The position numbers and the translations under genes were made by a program. Source: Paenibacillus puerhi (GTDB lineage: Bacteria > Bacillota > Bacilli > Paenibacillales > NBRC-103111). From it: a stretch of DNA of 64,000 nucleotides. Below are positions 26,781 to 35,620 of this stretch, one piece after another (within the stretch, counting starts at the first letter, position 1; each line of letters begins with the position of its first letter). The stretch spans positions 207,370 to 271,369 of the forward strand of contig NZ_WUWM01000003.1 in the NCBI RefSeq assembly GCF_009846885.1, in the 5' to 3' direction. The notes below the pieces were generated by a model. The model saw only the letters and a program-made list of their open reading frames with translations, ran no database searches and was not told the DNA's origin.

Positions 26781-27731
26781 CTATTTCCCCCCGTCTTCAT
26801 AATGCACCCAAGATTTACTGGAACGAAATACCAGGAAAGTGAAGAAGCCGATCAGCAGTACCAGCACCCAGGCCATGGCGGAAGCATAGCCCATTTGGAA
26901 GAAGGCAAACCCTTTCTTGTACAAGTACAAGGAATACATCAGCGTGGAATTAATCGGGCCGCCCGTTCCATTGCTGATCACGAAGGCTTGCGTAAACGAT
27001 TGGAACGAAGTAATGATCTGCATCACCAGATTAAAGAAGATAACAGGCGACAGAACCGGGACGGTAATGCTGAAAAACTGACGGACTTTGCCTGCCCCGT
27101 CCACCGAGGAAGCCTCATAGTATTCCGCAGGAATCTGCTTCAGACCGGCCAGGAAAATAATCATGGACGAGCCGAACTGCCAGACCGACAGCAGCACGAT
27201 CGAGTACAGCGCATACTTGGGATTGGCTACCCAATCGGGCGCCTGAATGCCCACGTAAAGAAGGAGCTGATTCAGCAAGCCGTCCCCGCCGAACATTTTG
27301 CGCCACAGCATGGCGATGGCCACGCTGCCTCCGAGCAAGGACGGTATATAATAAACGGTGCGATAAATGCCGAGTCCCCGCATCCCCTTGTTCAACCAGA
27401 GGGCCACGGCGAGCGCAAAAATAAGCTTTACGGGAACGGATGTAAACACATACAGGAACGTAACCTTCAGGGACACCAGAAACAGTGGGTCCGTCGCGAA
27501 CATCGCGATGTAGTTGTCCAGCCCGACCCAGGAGGGAGCGCTCAATATACTGTAATCCGTCAGGGAATAGTAGAGCGAAGCCGCCATCGGTCCAAGCGTC
27601 AGCACGATCAGACCGATCAGCCAAGGAGCAAGAAACAACAACGCGATGCGATTGTGCGGGTACAGGCTCCCTCTCTTTCTCTTCGTCTTGGCGGCGACGG
27701 CTTTCACATTTTCCACATATTGAATATCCAT
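26781..27731 (-). CDS. Sugar ABC transporter permease (MalF/YesP-like)
   Basis: About 316 residues with six membrane segments and an EAA loop (EYYEASSVDGAGKVRQFFSIT). The start ATG 27731 (MDIQYVEN) follows GGTGGAGG five bases away and is preferred to 27746. It forms the channel with the next permease and receives sugars from the lipoprotein encoded upstream. Confidence 0.9.
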   Translation of the reverse strand: MDIQYVENVKAVAAKTKRKRGSLYPHNRIALLFLAPWLIGLIVLTLGPMAASLYYSLTDYSILSAPSWVGLDNYIAMFATDPLFLVSLKVTFLYVFTSVPVKLIFALAVALWLNKGMRGLGIYRTVYYIPSLLGGSVAIAMLWRKMFGGDGLLNQLLLYVGIQAPDWVANPKYALYSIVLLSVWQFGSSMIIFLAGLKQIPAEYYEASSVDGAGKVRQFFSITVPVLSPVIFFNLVMQIITSFQSFTQAFVISNGTGGPINSTLMYSLYLYKKGFAFFQMGYASAMAWVLVLLIGFFTFLVFRSSKSWVHYEDGGK

Positions 27732-27748
27732 GGTAACCTCCACCATCC

Positions 27749-27789
27749 GAAAAAGATCAGCGAATGGTCGGTGCTCTGCGCCATCCGCT
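27749..27789 (-). terminator. Leaky terminator or attenuator between binding protein and permeases
   Basis: Minus strand: AGCGGATGG pairs with CCATTCGCT (one G-U) and is followed by CTTTTT. It sits inside an operon, so it most likely lowers read-through into the permease genes. Confidence 0.55.
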
Positions 27790-27804
27790 GTCTAGTCTCT
27801 AGTG

Positions 27805-29136
27805 TTATTTGCTCTTGCCGAGAATTTGATTGGCTCCGGTAATAAAGGAGTCAATGACGCTGTCCTGCTTTCCCTGACCGAATGAAATCTGTTCGCTTGT
27901 CGTCTTGAAGTTTTTATCAACCTCGGCAAAGCCTTGCGGATAAGGAGGGTCGATGTCGCTGGAATGCTTGGAGACGGTGTCTACAAAGTCGAACACCATC
28001 TTCTCGATTTCTCCGAGCGACCCCTTCAACTGCTCCCGCATCTGCGAGTTGACCGGAACGCCCCGCTCCGAGCCGAGGATCTGCGCCGCTTCCGGATCAT
28101 TGACCAGGAAGTCGATGACCATCGCTACTTCCTTCGGATGAGACGTCTTGGCATACCCGGAGATGAATTGGCCCGGCTTCAAATATTCTCCGATCTTTTT
28201 CTCGCCATCCAGATGTGGAATGACTTGAATTTTCAACGCATCGTTCTGGTTCTTCATGGCTTTCTGGAAAGCGATGATCTGGTTGGACCAGGCAAAGTCC
28301 ATCGCCGCCGTCCCGAGAGCAAGCGGCCTCGTCTCCATCGCATTCGTCATAGCCGCCGTCACTTCAGGCGTCGTGATGCCTCCATTTTTGCGCAGCTCCG
28401 CCCACATGTTGAACCAGCCTTCGAAGTCCTCCTTCGTCGCTCCGAGCTTGCCGCCCTCGAACAGCGCACGGCCATTCTGACGGACCATCACTTCAAATAT
28501 ATTGAAGGTTCCGGAGATATCCGCCGAGCCGTAAAAGCCTTTCCCCTTGGCCTTGGCGATCTTGGCGGCGATATCGCTGAATTCCTTCCAGGTCCAGCTT
28601 TCCTTGGGCTCCTCGATGCCCAGCTCCTTGAACAGCGTTGAATTATAAACAACGCCTGGCGCATTGACGCCTAATGTTATCGCATACAGCTTGCCGTCGA
28701 CCGAGCCGGCCTTGATCATGCTCGCATCGTGATCTGCCGTACGCAGCACTTTGCTGTCTGCATAGGTTCCCAGATCAAGCAGCGCGCCTCGTCTCGCGTA
28801 GTCCGTCAGGAAAGCGTAATCCATCTGGATCAGGTCGGGAGCGTTCGAGCCGGCGACTTGGGTGGACAGCTTATCGAAGTATCCGTCCCAGCCGGAATAT
28901 TCCGCCTTGATCTTTATGCCGGGATGCTTTTGCTCGAACAGCTGCAGAGCTTTTGTCGTCAGATCATGACGGGTTTGCGAGCCCCACCAGGTCATGCGGA
29001 GCTCGACCTTTTGTGCGTTTGCGCCGTCGGCGCCTGCAGTAGGAGCCTTTCCGTCGTCCTTGGGTGTACCGGAAGAGCATGCGCTGATGACCAGAGCTAG
29101 AGAAATGGGCAGAAAGGCTACTGTTCTTTTTTTCAC
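27805..29136 (-). CDS. Sugar-binding lipoprotein of an ABC importer (YesO-like)
   Basis: 443 residues, GTG start at 29136 behind AAAGGGG. Signal peptide MKKRTVAFLPISLALVISAC with the lipidated Cys at 20. The mature part has LRMTWWGSQTRHDLTTKALQ, typical of family 1 extracellular solute-binding proteins. It captures oligosaccharides outside the membrane and heads the transporter operon. A cre site and a -10 element lie just upstream. Confidence 0.9.
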   Translation of the reverse strand: MKKRTVAFLPISLALVISACSSGTPKDDGKAPTAGADGANAQKVELRMTWWGSQTRHDLTTKALQLFEQKHPGIKIKAEYSGWDGYFDKLSTQVAGSNAPDLIQMDYAFLTDYARRGALLDLGTYADSKVLRTADHDASMIKAGSVDGKLYAITLGVNAPGVVYNSTLFKELGIEEPKESWTWKEFSDIAAKIAKAKGKGFYGSADISGTFNIFEVMVRQNGRALFEGGKLGATKEDFEGWFNMWAELRKNGGITTPEVTAAMTNAMETRPLALGTAAMDFAWSNQIIAFQKAMKNQNDALKIQVIPHLDGEKKIGEYLKPGQFISGYAKTSHPKEVAMVIDFLVNDPEAAQILGSERGVPVNSQMREQLKGSLGEIEKMVFDFVDTVSKHSSDIDPPYPQGFAEVDKNFKTTSEQISFGQGKQDSVIDSFITGANQILGKSK

Positions 29137-29161
29137 CTAGATATCCCCTTTGATCGATATT

Positions 29162-29175
29162 TGAAAACGATTACA
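29162..29175. promoter_or_regulatory. Catabolite-responsive element (cre)
   Basis: TGAAAACGATTACA matches the cre consensus TGWAANCGNTNWCA at every position. It lies 26 bases before the start codon of the sugar-binding lipoprotein. A likely -10 (TACAAT, complement of 29181-29186) places it at the transcription start, so CcpA would repress the operon when preferred sugars are present. Confidence 0.85.
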
Positions 29176-29366
29176 TTCTTATTGTAGCTCATTTGACGAT
29201 CCCGAAAAATTAAGAAAAGTAAGGAAATCCATCGTAAAAGTAACCTGCTTCTCGTACTTTTCGCGTCTGTACCTTCCTGTCTGCTCGATCCAAGCGGCTC
29301 TCCAGCTCAAAAAGACCCTTCCGCATCCCATGCCGGAAAAGCCTCTATGATACATGCGAACGAGGT

Positions 29367-30062
29367 TTAAGCCTGGACCGCCTCTTCTTCCTTGAACTTA
29401 AAGCTTCTGGCGATATACAGGAAGGGCGTCGAAGCCATCGACACGATAAACTTGACGATATAGGTCGTAATCAGAATTTGGACCCACACCTCCATCGTAT
29501 ACTCTCCAAGGAACGCAATGGAGCAGAAAATCAGCGTATCAACCATCTGGCTGACCGCCGTGCTGCCGTTATTGCGCAGCCACAGCTGACCCGGCTTGGG
29601 GAATACCCGCTTCAGATACGAGTAGATCTTCACGTCGAGGAACTGGCTGACGAAGAACGCCGTTAAGCTTCCCAGAGCAAGCCGGGGCAGCAGCCCGAAT
29701 ATCGTGGCCAACGAGTCTTGGGCAAAGTCCGACTCCTGCGGTGTGAATACGAGCGTCATCTTCATGGTCACCATCGTAACCAGCATGACGAAGAAGCCGA
29801 ACCAAACCGCCTTGCGCGCCTCTTTCTCGCCGTATCGTTCATTGAGCAGATCGCTGGTCAAATAAATCGAAGCGTACATCGTATTGCCGAGCGTCATCAC
29901 GATCCCGACCATCTCGATCGTCTTGGTCACCTGAATATTGGCCAGGATCGTCGCAATCCCTACCCAGGCATACAACCCGTTCTTGCCGAACAACCGGTAG
30001 CATAACAAAAAGCAGCCAAAATGAACGAGGACAAACAGCGCCCCCCACAGCAAATGAAACAT
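29367..30062 (-). CDS. yhhQ: Queuosine precursor transporter (YhhQ family)
   Basis: 231 residues, about six membrane segments, of the YhhQ/VUT family (DUF165). Conserved stretches include TLGNTMYASIYLTSDLLNERYG and SQMVDTLIFCSIAF. Family members import queuosine precursors such as preQ0 or preQ1 for tRNA modification. The preQ1-I riboswitch directly upstream confirms the link independently. The start ATG 30062 follows AGGAGG, which is part of the riboswitch expression platform. Confidence 0.93.
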   Translation of the reverse strand: MFHLLWGALFVLVHFGCFLLCYRLFGKNGLYAWVGIATILANIQVTKTIEMVGIVMTLGNTMYASIYLTSDLLNERYGEKEARKAVWFGFFVMLVTMVTMKMTLVFTPQESDFAQDSLATIFGLLPRLALGSLTAFFVSQFLDVKIYSYLKRVFPKPGQLWLRNNGSTAVSQMVDTLIFCSIAFLGEYTMEVWVQILITTYIVKFIVSMASTPFLYIARSFKFKEEEAVQA

Positions 30063-30073
30063 GTCTTTCCCAT

Positions 30074-30114
30074 CCTCCTAGTTTTGGTAACGCGGGAGTT
30101 TTCCGAACCGCGGC
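30074..30114 (-). ncRNA. preQ1-I riboswitch
   Basis: Minus-strand RNA: P1 stem CGCGG/CCGCG, UUC at the start of the loop, a 9-base hairpin segment, then the A-rich tail ending AAAACUAGGAGG. This has the same spacing as B. subtilis queC preQ1-I. The tail runs straight into the GGAGG ribosome site, so ligand binding should hide it and lower transporter translation. Confidence 0.9.
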
Positions 30115-30164
30115 CCGGGTTGCCGGGCTATGCCAAGCGCCCGCCGGAGAGGCAGACCTGTTTC

Positions 30165-30192
30165 ATTATACCGGGATATGCGGCGATTTCAA
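30165..30192 (-). promoter_or_regulatory. Promoter of the yhhQ riboswitch transcript
   Basis: TTGAAA (30187-30192), 16-base spacer, TATAAT (30165-30170) on the minus strand; the -35 overlaps the stop codon of the dehydrogenase gene. Confidence 0.65.
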
Positions 30193-31265
30193 GAGAAATT
30201 GCTGCCATTCGGGTACACCATAACCTTCAGGCTCCCGCTCTTGTTCGTCATCGCCCGCTCTAGGGCTTCTTGGGTCTGTTCAAGCGTATACCGGTCCGTG
30301 AACAACGGCTTCACGTCCGCAGTACCGGACGCAAGAAACTCGATGCCGTCGGGATACGTATTCGCATACCGGAAGATGCCGTACACCTCGATCTCCCGGT
30401 CGATCAGCACATGAATGTCGAGCGGCGCATCGGATTGAGCGGGCAAGCCGACTATTCCCAGCTTGCCGCCCCGGCGCAAGGACTTTAATGCCGACTGAAG
30501 CGCCACGGGGCTTCCTGCGGTTTCCCAGGCCGTATCCACACCTTGGCCGCCGGTCAGCTCAAGTATAGCCTCCACCGTGTCTCGCTCCCGGACATTAATG
30601 GCGTGTGTCGCCCCCAGCTTCAGCGCAGCCTCCAGTCGAACCGGCTCCAGATCGCTGACATAGATCCGGGTGGCCCCGAATGCCTTGGCCGCCACAACCG
30701 CCATCAGCCCGACCGGCCCCATCCCCATGATCGCGACGCTCGAACCCGGCTGCAGCCCGGTGCGCTTGGCCGCATGGATGCCAACGGAGAAGGGCTCGAC
30801 AAGCGAGGCTTCCTCGTAGGATAGATGATCGGGAATCGGAAACAGGAAGTCTTCTCTCAGCTTGATATATTGAGCGAAAGCCCCATCTACAGGAGGCGTG
30901 GCGAAAAACACGACATCGGGGCATAAATTATAGCGTCCTTCCTTGCAGTAGCGGCAGCGCCCGCAGGTAACGCCGGGCTCCATAGCTACCCGGTCCCCCG
31001 GCTGGAACCTCACCGCTTTCGCACCGGCCGCGACGACCATCCCTGCGCACTCATGTCCGAGTATGATCGGCTTATCCACGATGTAGGAGCCTATCCGCCC
31101 ATGCTCATAATAGTGCACGTCCGAACCGCACACGCCGACCGCCATGACCTTGACCAGCACCTCGTCCTCTTCCAGGCTCGGAACCTCCCGCTCCTCGATG
31201 ACGATTTCCTTGATCTGAGTCATCACGGCTGCCTTCATCGTACGGGGAATCGTTATATCCTTCAC
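30189..31265 (-). CDS. Zinc-dependent polyol dehydrogenase (sorbitol/xylitol dehydrogenase-like)
   Basis: 358 residues of the medium-chain dehydrogenase family. Catalytic zinc ligands are Cys in GVCGSDVHYY, His-Glu in GHECAG and Glu in EEASLVEPFSVG; the structural zinc site is CGRCRYCKEGRYNLC. The Rossmann motif is GMGPVGLMA. Sequence resembles sorbitol/L-iditol dehydrogenases; the exact polyol is not certain. It is upstream of yhhQ on the same strand, but yhhQ has its own promoter. Confidence 0.88.
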   Translation of the reverse strand: MKDITIPRTMKAAVMTQIKEIVIEEREVPSLEEDEVLVKVMAVGVCGSDVHYYEHGRIGSYIVDKPIILGHECAGMVVAAGAKAVRFQPGDRVAMEPGVTCGRCRYCKEGRYNLCPDVVFFATPPVDGAFAQYIKLREDFLFPIPDHLSYEEASLVEPFSVGIHAAKRTGLQPGSSVAIMGMGPVGLMAVVAAKAFGATRIYVSDLEPVRLEAALKLGATHAINVRERDTVEAILELTGGQGVDTAWETAGSPVALQSALKSLRRGGKLGIVGLPAQSDAPLDIHVLIDREIEVYGIFRYANTYPDGIEFLASGTADVKPLFTDRYTLEQTQEALERAMTNKSGSLKVMVYPNGSNFS

Positions 31266-31565
31266 TGTGAATCATCCTTCCTGCGTCTAGTGGCTTTCCT
31301 GAGGACGGCCATGACGCTCTGCCATGGCTGTTCTTCTCCCATTCTAGCATGTTCGGTCACTTATCTCTTCGAGAAAATGTTTCAAAATAATACGGTATGG
31401 TTAAAAAACAACAGGCGTGATTCTTCTACGCTACTCCCCTTATCATATAAACCCTTAGACCCGCAGCCATCCATGGCCTGCGGGTCCTTTTTTTGTACGG
31501 GCAGTCAGCCGGCACGCAACTTTCAAGCGAGGCGAGGGCCGATGGGAATGAGCTGCTCTAGAGCG
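31266..31565. other. Intergenic region with an orphan terminator
   Basis: 300 bases upstream of the dehydrogenase gene and downstream of the SH3-like gene. The only clear element is a plus-strand terminator at 31459-31496, with no plus-strand gene before it. Confidence 0.6.
31459..31496 (+). terminator. Plus-strand intrinsic terminator without a gene
   Basis: GACCCGCAG pairs with CTGCGGGTC, then TTTTTTT on the plus strand. Flanking genes are on the minus strand, and no T-run follows in their direction. Confidence 0.75.
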
Positions 31566-32501
31566 CTAGGACTGGCTTGCATTCGGACCTTGTCGGAATC
31601 GAATTTCATGCATAGGGTCAATGATCCACGCTTCACCCAGCCATGTATCTACCTTAATCCAGATCTCCAGCCGTTTGCTCGCCTTCACGGTTTGCGGACC
31701 AAGAACTCCCTTCCAACTGCCTCCCGGCCGATCATGAATTTCCCGATTAAACGGAAGCTCGACCTCTTGGTTATAATCTACCGCTATTCGCTCTGGCTGC
31801 AATTGAACCCATACGTCGCCGAGCTCACTATGCACATGATACCAATCCCCTTCTGCCGTTTTCTCAAACGGGTTTAAATAGCGTTCATGGACATCGCCTA
31901 GCATTTTGGACCGGTTATTCGGATACATATAGGCAGGCAACCAATAACCGTCAACTTCAAGGGGACTGGTATAGGGAACGGCCTCCAAAGGAGCAGAAAT
32001 CTTAGGATGCAGCCACGTTTCCTTCCCAAACGGTGTTTCAACCCGGAGCCATCCGCCCGCGGCAGAAGCCGTCGTTTTCATTGTCTGAGGCTCCAATTTG
32101 CCAAGAACATGCGTGTAGGGATAATCATACACCGGCGTCTCGGTTTGCAACACCACTTCCTTCGACTCTTCGTTCAGGTTGAATATGAACGGCCATTCTG
32201 GACGTATCCACATCTCTCCGAGCCAGGAAGTTTTGATTTTGTAATAACTCCCTTCATTGAAAACCGCCTGTACCGTCTGCGGCGCAAGGGAGTAGGGGGT
32301 GATACCGGACTCTTCTGGTGACGAATAAAGGACCGTTTCCTCGTTAAAAGTGATGGTGAAATCGACTTCGTTGTCAGGATTGCCGTCCGCGTGCAGTTGT
32401 CCATACTCACTCAAGGTCACGGCCGCGTAAGCGGGTTGAGCGTACAAGCCACCGATAAGCGTCACACTCGTTATCAAAAGTGAATAGAGCAAACCTTTCA
32501 T
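31566..32501 (-). CDS. Secreted protein of four SH3-like repeats
   Basis: 311 residues with a signal peptide (about 1-26, ending QPAYAA). The rest is built of four repeats of about 60-75 residues. Each ends in a pattern of an aromatic pair, L/F-G-E/K/D and a Trp: SWLGEMWIRP, PFGKETWLHP, ELGDVWVQLQP and TWLGEAWIIDP. A further shared element is LGPQTVKA or LEPQTMKT. This is the look of bacterial SH3b domains, which bind peptidoglycan or other wall polymers; no catalytic domain is attached. Function is therefore a guess: wall binding or signalling. Confidence 0.7.
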   Translation of the reverse strand: MKGLLYSLLITSVTLIGGLYAQPAYAAVTLSEYGQLHADGNPDNEVDFTITFNEETVLYSSPEESGITPYSLAPQTVQAVFNEGSYYKIKTSWLGEMWIRPEWPFIFNLNEESKEVVLQTETPVYDYPYTHVLGKLEPQTMKTTASAAGGWLRVETPFGKETWLHPKISAPLEAVPYTSPLEVDGYWLPAYMYPNNRSKMLGDVHERYLNPFEKTAEGDWYHVHSELGDVWVQLQPERIAVDYNQEVELPFNREIHDRPGGSWKGVLGPQTVKASKRLEIWIKVDTWLGEAWIIDPMHEIRFRQGPNASQS

Positions 32502-32653
32502 CTAAACAACTCCTTTTTCCGAACATTTGTAATTTCATGCTCTTCCACATACGCAGCATGGTTTTCCCCATAATTGGAATAATAAGTTCAGGGCCGATTC
32601 GAGGCATGCCCTTCATCAACCTCTATCAAATTCTTTGCAGGGAGAGCAGGCTT

Positions 32654-33151
32654 ATGCATGTATGCTTAGCCGTTTTCAGCGCCTTCGCCGCCTGGAAATG
32701 GGCAGATTGGCGGCATTGGAAGCACTATCAGTCTACGATGCTGTACATTACCGTTGGAGGCATGCTGTACGAGTACTTGACGGATGACCGCAATCTTTGG
32801 GTGTTTCATCCCGATTTCCTCTACAACCAGCGTATGACCGTGCTCGTCTATGCGGTGTTGACCATGCCTCTAAATGTGCTGATCTTCCTTTCAACGCTTC
32901 CGCGGCAGGGCAAGCTCCGAATCGTCCTGCACATTATGCTCTGGGTTGCCATATACGCGGCAGCGGAGGGACTCCTCCAAATGTTCGGCCGCATTCAATA
33001 TGCGCACGGGTGGACCTTCTGGCATTCCGTATGGTTCGATCTGATCATGTTCCCGATGCTGCTTCTTCATCATAAAAGGCCGGGCACCGCTTATATCTTA
33101 TCTTTATTCATCATTGGTTTCCTCATGCTTTGGTTCAAGGTTCAGCTATAA
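32654..33151 (+). CDS. CBO0543-family membrane protein
   Basis: About 165 residues with five hydrophobic segments, starting MHVCLAVFSAFAAWKWADWRHW. It resembles the CBO0543 family of small integral membrane proteins common in spore-forming Firmicutes; no function is known for the family. The start ATG 32654 has GGGAGAG upstream. The longer frame to 32480 would overlap the divergent secreted-protein gene and is less likely. Confidence 0.65.
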   Translation: MHVCLAVFSAFAAWKWADWRHWKHYQSTMLYITVGGMLYEYLTDDRNLWVFHPDFLYNQRMTVLVYAVLTMPLNVLIFLSTLPRQGKLRIVLHIMLWVAIYAAAEGLLQMFGRIQYAHGWTFWHSVWFDLIMFPMLLLHHKRPGTAYILSLFIIGFLMLWFKVQL

Positions 33152-33179
33152 GGCATCCAGGCGGTACTAACTAACCTGC

Positions 33180-34298
33180 CTAAAGCATATCGAGCATCGG
33201 CCGGATATGCTTACTAAGAGGCTCGATGCCCGCCCCCCGGATGCTCTCAGCCACCAGCCTGGCGATAGCCGCCGCACCCTGCTCCGAGAAGTGCGTGTTG
33301 TCCTGCGTACCTTCCGGCAACCCTTCATATTGTCCCGGCTCCGTCCACATGAAAAGCCGTTTGCTGCCTTCCACTCCCGCCTGCTCATATAAGACTTGGC
33401 TCCTAGCCGCCAGATCGATATAGGGAACCTGCTTGACGCGGGCCAGCTGCTCCATCGCCGCAATATATTCGCCATGCGTATTCTTTATGCGGCCCTCTTC
33501 GTCAAAGAAACGCCGATGCATCGGAGCCGACAGCACCGGATAAGCGCCCCGTTCCCGGGCGCCGTCGATATACACGCTCAGATACTCCTGGTATGTAGTG
33601 AACGGAAGGGTCCCTCCTTCATTATCTTTCTCATCATTGTGAGCGAACTGCACCAGCAGACAATCGCCGGGACGGATTTTCTTCCAGATCCGGTTCAGAC
33701 GGTCCTCCGTAATAAAGCTCTTCGTGCTGCGGCCTGAGCGGGCATGATTCGCCACTGCGATGCCCGCATCCAGATACAGCCCCAGCATCTGTCCCCATCC
33801 GGTATACGGATACCCGCCTGAAGGCTGATCGGTCACGGTCGAGTCGCCGGCCAAATACAGCGTCGGCAGCTCCGCGCGCCGTTCAATCTCCAGGAAACGC
33901 AATCCAGCCGCTTGGTCTGAGAAAGCGAGCCTTAGCTGACCGTCATCCACATGAACGGCGAACTCGGCCTGCGCCGTCTGCCCGGGCTCCGTCCCGACCT
34001 CGCGCAGCATCAGCTTGCCCAGACCCGCCTTGACTGTCGTTCGAGAGGCGGTATGCTCGCTGCCCAGCTCAAGCTTGACGACATAATTGCCGTTTGGAAC
34101 ATCGATCAGAAGCGTAGGCACACGGGGGATAAAGTAATCCCCAGGCCAGGAATCCCTCAAATCTTCATACCGGGATGCAGCAGGGGCTTCAGCCCAGCCG
34201 TATCCTCTCTGCGGCTCGTAAGCCAGACTTGCGGATAGAGCGAAGCTTCCCTCTGCAGCCGCCCCCTGTACCAGGGAAAAGCGTTGTTTCACTTTCAT
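33180..34298 (-). CDS. Rhamnogalacturonan acetylesterase-like SGNH hydrolase
   Basis: About 372 residues. An N-terminal beta domain (to about 140) precedes an SGNH esterase domain with the catalytic Ser in LAGDSTVTD, Gly in ARSGRSTKSF, Asn in FAHNDEKD and His in TQDNTHFSE. This matches rhamnogalacturonan acetylesterases (B. subtilis YesY/RhgT type), which remove acetyl groups from pectin backbones. No signal peptide is visible, so it may act on imported fragments. ATG 34298 with GGAGGATGATCTT is preferred over 34319. Confidence 0.88.
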   Translation of the reverse strand: MKVKQRFSLVQGAAAEGSFALSASLAYEPQRGYGWAEAPAASRYEDLRDSWPGDYFIPRVPTLLIDVPNGNYVVKLELGSEHTASRTTVKAGLGKLMLREVGTEPGQTAQAEFAVHVDDGQLRLAFSDQAAGLRFLEIERRAELPTLYLAGDSTVTDQPSGGYPYTGWGQMLGLYLDAGIAVANHARSGRSTKSFITEDRLNRIWKKIRPGDCLLVQFAHNDEKDNEGGTLPFTTYQEYLSVYIDGARERGAYPVLSAPMHRRFFDEEGRIKNTHGEYIAAMEQLARVKQVPYIDLAARSQVLYEQAGVEGSKRLFMWTEPGQYEGLPEGTQDNTHFSEQGAAAIARLVAESIRGAGIEPLSKHIRPMLDML

Positions 34299-34426
34299 AA
34301 GATCATCCTCCAGCTCCATGAATGCCTGTTTTTGTTGTCTATTGGAAGTTTATCCCACCCCACGTATTTCCGCAACCCGATCCACGATATCACACCTGCG
34401 ATCAGGCTTAGTGGTGCCGCGTTCGC

Positions 34427-35407
34427 TTACTCGGGCATGTCCTGCTTTCCTTCCAAATACGCTATCTGCGTGGGCTTCAACCGGATATCCGCTGCTTGAA
34501 GGCTGTCTGACAGCTGCTCGTCCGTGCGGCAGCCTACGATGGGAAAAGTCTGGATCGGCTGGGCCAGCATATACGCAAGAGCGATCTGACTAACCGGCCG
34601 GGACAGCTCCTCGGCGAGCCGCTTTGCCCGCTCATAGCGTCTAGCATTTTCCTCCAGGCGGTACATAGGCGGTATGCGCTCATCCTCCATCCCCGCAGCC
34701 GATTCCCCGAGCTTCGAGAATAAGCCCTGAGCCTGCGAGGAATAGGCGAACACGGCCATCGGATAATTCTCATGATAGCGGTACATCGATTCATCCATAT
34801 GCATAAGCGTCGTATCCTCGATCCGGCTTGCGTCTACCTTCGCCAGGCTCCAGGAAACCTGACTGCAGACGAACCCTCGAAGGCCATGCTTGCGGGCGTA
34901 GTCCCGGGCCTCCGCGATCCGGTACGTTCTCCAGTTGGAGCAGCCGAAGTAACGGAACTTCCCCGCTTGCGCCAGTTCATTCATCGTATGCAAAATTTCT
35001 CCGACCGGACGGTACGGATCGTCGCGATGCAGCCAGTACAGATCGAGCTCGTCCACTTGCAGACGCTTCAGGCTGCCTTCTAGATCCTCCGCGATCAGCT
35101 CCGACGTCAATCTTCGGATTTGGGGCGATGCCGGATCGGGATGCGCCCCCTTCGTCGTTACGATGAGCTGCGATCGGTTACCCCTGGCCTTCATCCACCG
35201 GCCTACCGTCTTTTCACTGAGACTCCGCTCGCCGGGCAGCCAGTTGGCATACACCTGGGCCGTGTCCACCATATTCCCTCCGGCCTCGACGAACGCGTCC
35301 ATCAGCCGAAACGACTGCTCCTCGCTTAGCTTTGAGCCGAAGTTGACGCTTCCCAGCACGATAGACGAACAATCCAGCGAAGTGCCTGTTATCCTCTTTT
35401 TCTCCAT
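34427..35407 (-). CDS. Aldo/keto reductase
   Basis: 326 residues of the AKR superfamily. The catalytic tetrad is visible: Asp and Tyr in DTAQVYAN, Lys in VTTKGAHPD and His in YWLHRDD; the NADPH-binding end is present (IVGCRTDEQL). Family enzymes reduce aldehydes or sugars. Lying among pectin and xylan genes on the same strand, it may act on a released sugar, but the substrate is unknown. The start ATG 35407 follows AAGGAG; the longer frame to 35446 has no ribosome site. Confidence 0.88.
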   Translation of the reverse strand: MEKKRITGTSLDCSSIVLGSVNFGSKLSEEQSFRLMDAFVEAGGNMVDTAQVYANWLPGERSLSEKTVGRWMKARGNRSQLIVTTKGAHPDPASPQIRRLTSELIAEDLEGSLKRLQVDELDLYWLHRDDPYRPVGEILHTMNELAQAGKFRYFGCSNWRTYRIAEARDYARKHGLRGFVCSQVSWSLAKVDASRIEDTTLMHMDESMYRYHENYPMAVFAYSSQAQGLFSKLGESAAGMEDERIPPMYRLEENARRYERAKRLAEELSRPVSQIALAYMLAQPIQTFPIVGCRTDEQLSDSLQAADIRLKPTQIAYLEGKQDMPE

Positions 35408-35620
35408 AGCCGGTTCTCCTTTTTTGTTAAAATTCGTCTCCTTCAAGTATTAACCCCTCTGATCAAATGTAATCGGGCGGGGACCATCAGCCGGATAGAC
35501 AAACAGCCCTCTCCCCCGGCTCTCGGGAAAGAAGGCTGCCCTTCCAGTTACTTGTTTGGATCCAAATTCTTTGTCGCGTCGGTGCGTCGGAGCGCCGGGT
35601 TCCGCTTACCTTGGAGGCGA

